From the NCBI GenBank assembly GCA_025356735.1, contig JANXRT010000309.1, forward strand, positions 1 to 5,539: a stretch of DNA of 5,539 nt, written 5' to 3'. Within the stretch, counting starts at the first letter, position 1, and every line of letters begins with the position of its first letter. This stretch comes from Acetobacteraceae bacterium (lineage in GTDB: Bacteria; Pseudomonadota; Alphaproteobacteria; Acetobacterales; Acetobacteraceae). Position numbers and translations under genes: made by a program. The notes under the pieces are model-generated. The model made no database searches and was not told the origin of the DNA. It was given only the letters and a program-made list of their open reading frames with translations. Shown here piece after piece: positions 4,951-5,539 of the stretch.

Positions 4951-5539
4951 ATGATCCATACCTCCCGCCGCGGCTTCACCCTGGGCGCCGGCGCAACGTT
5001 CGCGGGCTTTCCCGCCATCGTCCGTGCCCAGGCCAATTCGGAAATCAAGCTCGGCCAGACCATGCCCTATAGCGGCCCGGCCTCGGCGTTCGGCAATGTC
5101 GGCCGGGCGGAGGTCGCCTATTTCCAGATGGTCAACGACCAGGGCGGCGTGAACGGCCACAAGGTCAACCTGATCTCGCTCGACGACAGCTACAGCCCGC
5201 CGAAAACCGTCGAACTCACACGCCGGTTGGTCGAGGAGGACCAGGTCGTGGCGATCTTCGCCGCCCTCGGCACGGCGCCGAATTCTGCCACCGCCAGATA
5301 CCTCAACCAGAAGGGCGTGCCCGACCTGTTCATCGGCAGCGGCGCCAGCAAGTGGGGCAACTACAAGGAATACCCGTACTGCATGGCCGCGCCGCCAAGC
5401 TACCGGATCGAGGCGGCTATCTACGCCAAATACATCCTGGCGCAGAAGCCGAACGCCAAGATCGCCGTGCTGTGGCAGAACGACGATTTCGGCAAGGACT
5501 ACATCACCGGCCTTAAGGACGGCCTCGGCGACCGCTACG
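4951..5539 (+). CDS. Tat-exported ABC transporter substrate-binding protein (branched-chain amino acid type), N-terminal part
   Basis: The first 196 codons are present; the gene continues past the right edge, and the family is usually about 380-410 residues. The N-terminus has a twin-arginine signal: S-R-R-G-F-T-L at 5-11, a hydrophobic stretch to about residue 24, and a probable cleavage after A-Q-A (26-28). The mature part starts with EIKLGQTMPYSGPASAFG (31-48). It continues with NDQGGVNG (62-69), DDSYSPPKTVE (78-88) and QNDDFGKDY (176-184), all typical of Leu/Ile/Val-binding-protein-like (periplasmic-binding type 6) receptors. GAGGA (4939-4943) lies 7 nt before the ATG. It should deliver a small ligand in the periplasm to permease and ATPase subunits, expected downstream. 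Alphaproteobacterial members often bind aromatic or other organic acids rather than amino acids, so the ligand is left open. Confidence 0.93.
   Translation, partial: MIHTSRRGFTLGAGATFAGFPAIVRAQANSEIKLGQTMPYSGPASAFGNVGRAEVAYFQMVNDQGGVNGHKVNLISLDDSYSPPKTVELTRRLVEEDQVVAIFAALGTAPNSATARYLNQKGVPDLFIGSGASKWGNYKEYPYCMAAPPSYRIEAAIYAKYILAQKPNAKIAVLWQNDDFGKDYITGLKDGLGDRY

Noticed and set aside
4651..5160. Minus-strand frame opposite the end of the monooxygenase and the start of the transporter gene
   Set aside because: It overlaps the clear Tat signal and mature N-terminus of the binding protein on the other strand, and its translation shows no family features.

Overview
The window looks like part of a catabolic gene cluster from a GC-rich alphaproteobacterium. 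The codon usage is G/C-rich at third positions, the Shine-Dalgarno sites are strong, and the intergenic GGGGCxxxGCCCC-type hairpin repeats resemble those I associate with Acetobacteraceae/Rhodospirillales. That placement is an inference; no rRNA or other phylogenetic marker is present. There are six protein-coding genes, two of them cut by the window edges. I see no tRNA, rRNA, CRISPR array, insertion sequence or prophage.

Layout. Two arms diverge from a 280-bp control region (2761-3040). The leftward arm (minus strand, in order of transcription) holds a large acyl-CoA dehydrogenase subunit (1573-2760), a second, smaller-type acyl-CoA dehydrogenase (349-1497), and the N-terminus of a luciferase-like flavin monooxygenase (1-241). 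The rightward arm (plus strand) holds an IclR-family regulator (3041-3850), a second and different luciferase-like monooxygenase (3847-4854) whose start overlaps the regulator's stop in an ATGA, and the first 196 residues of a Tat-exported branched-chain-amino-acid-type ABC substrate-binding protein (4951-5539).

How it may work together (inference). A periplasmic binding protein captures a small organic compound for an ABC importer encoded beyond the right edge. One or both luciferase-like enzymes oxygenate it or a downstream intermediate. The paired acyl-CoA dehydrogenases, probably one heteromeric enzyme, desaturate a CoA thioester. The IclR regulator between the arms is the obvious candidate to sense the substrate. 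The substrate cannot be read from the sequence.

Most unusual structure. A composite element of about 56 bp consists of two GC hairpins, a CCTT stretch, a 9-nt spacer and AAGGAT. It occurs twice (minus 1503-1558 and plus 2978-3034), each time directly before a start codon and in the sense orientation of the gene behind it. The AAGGAT is the gene's apparent Shine-Dalgarno sequence, and the preceding CCTT block can pair with it. The element therefore looks like a portable leader that supplies, and may mask, a ribosome binding site.
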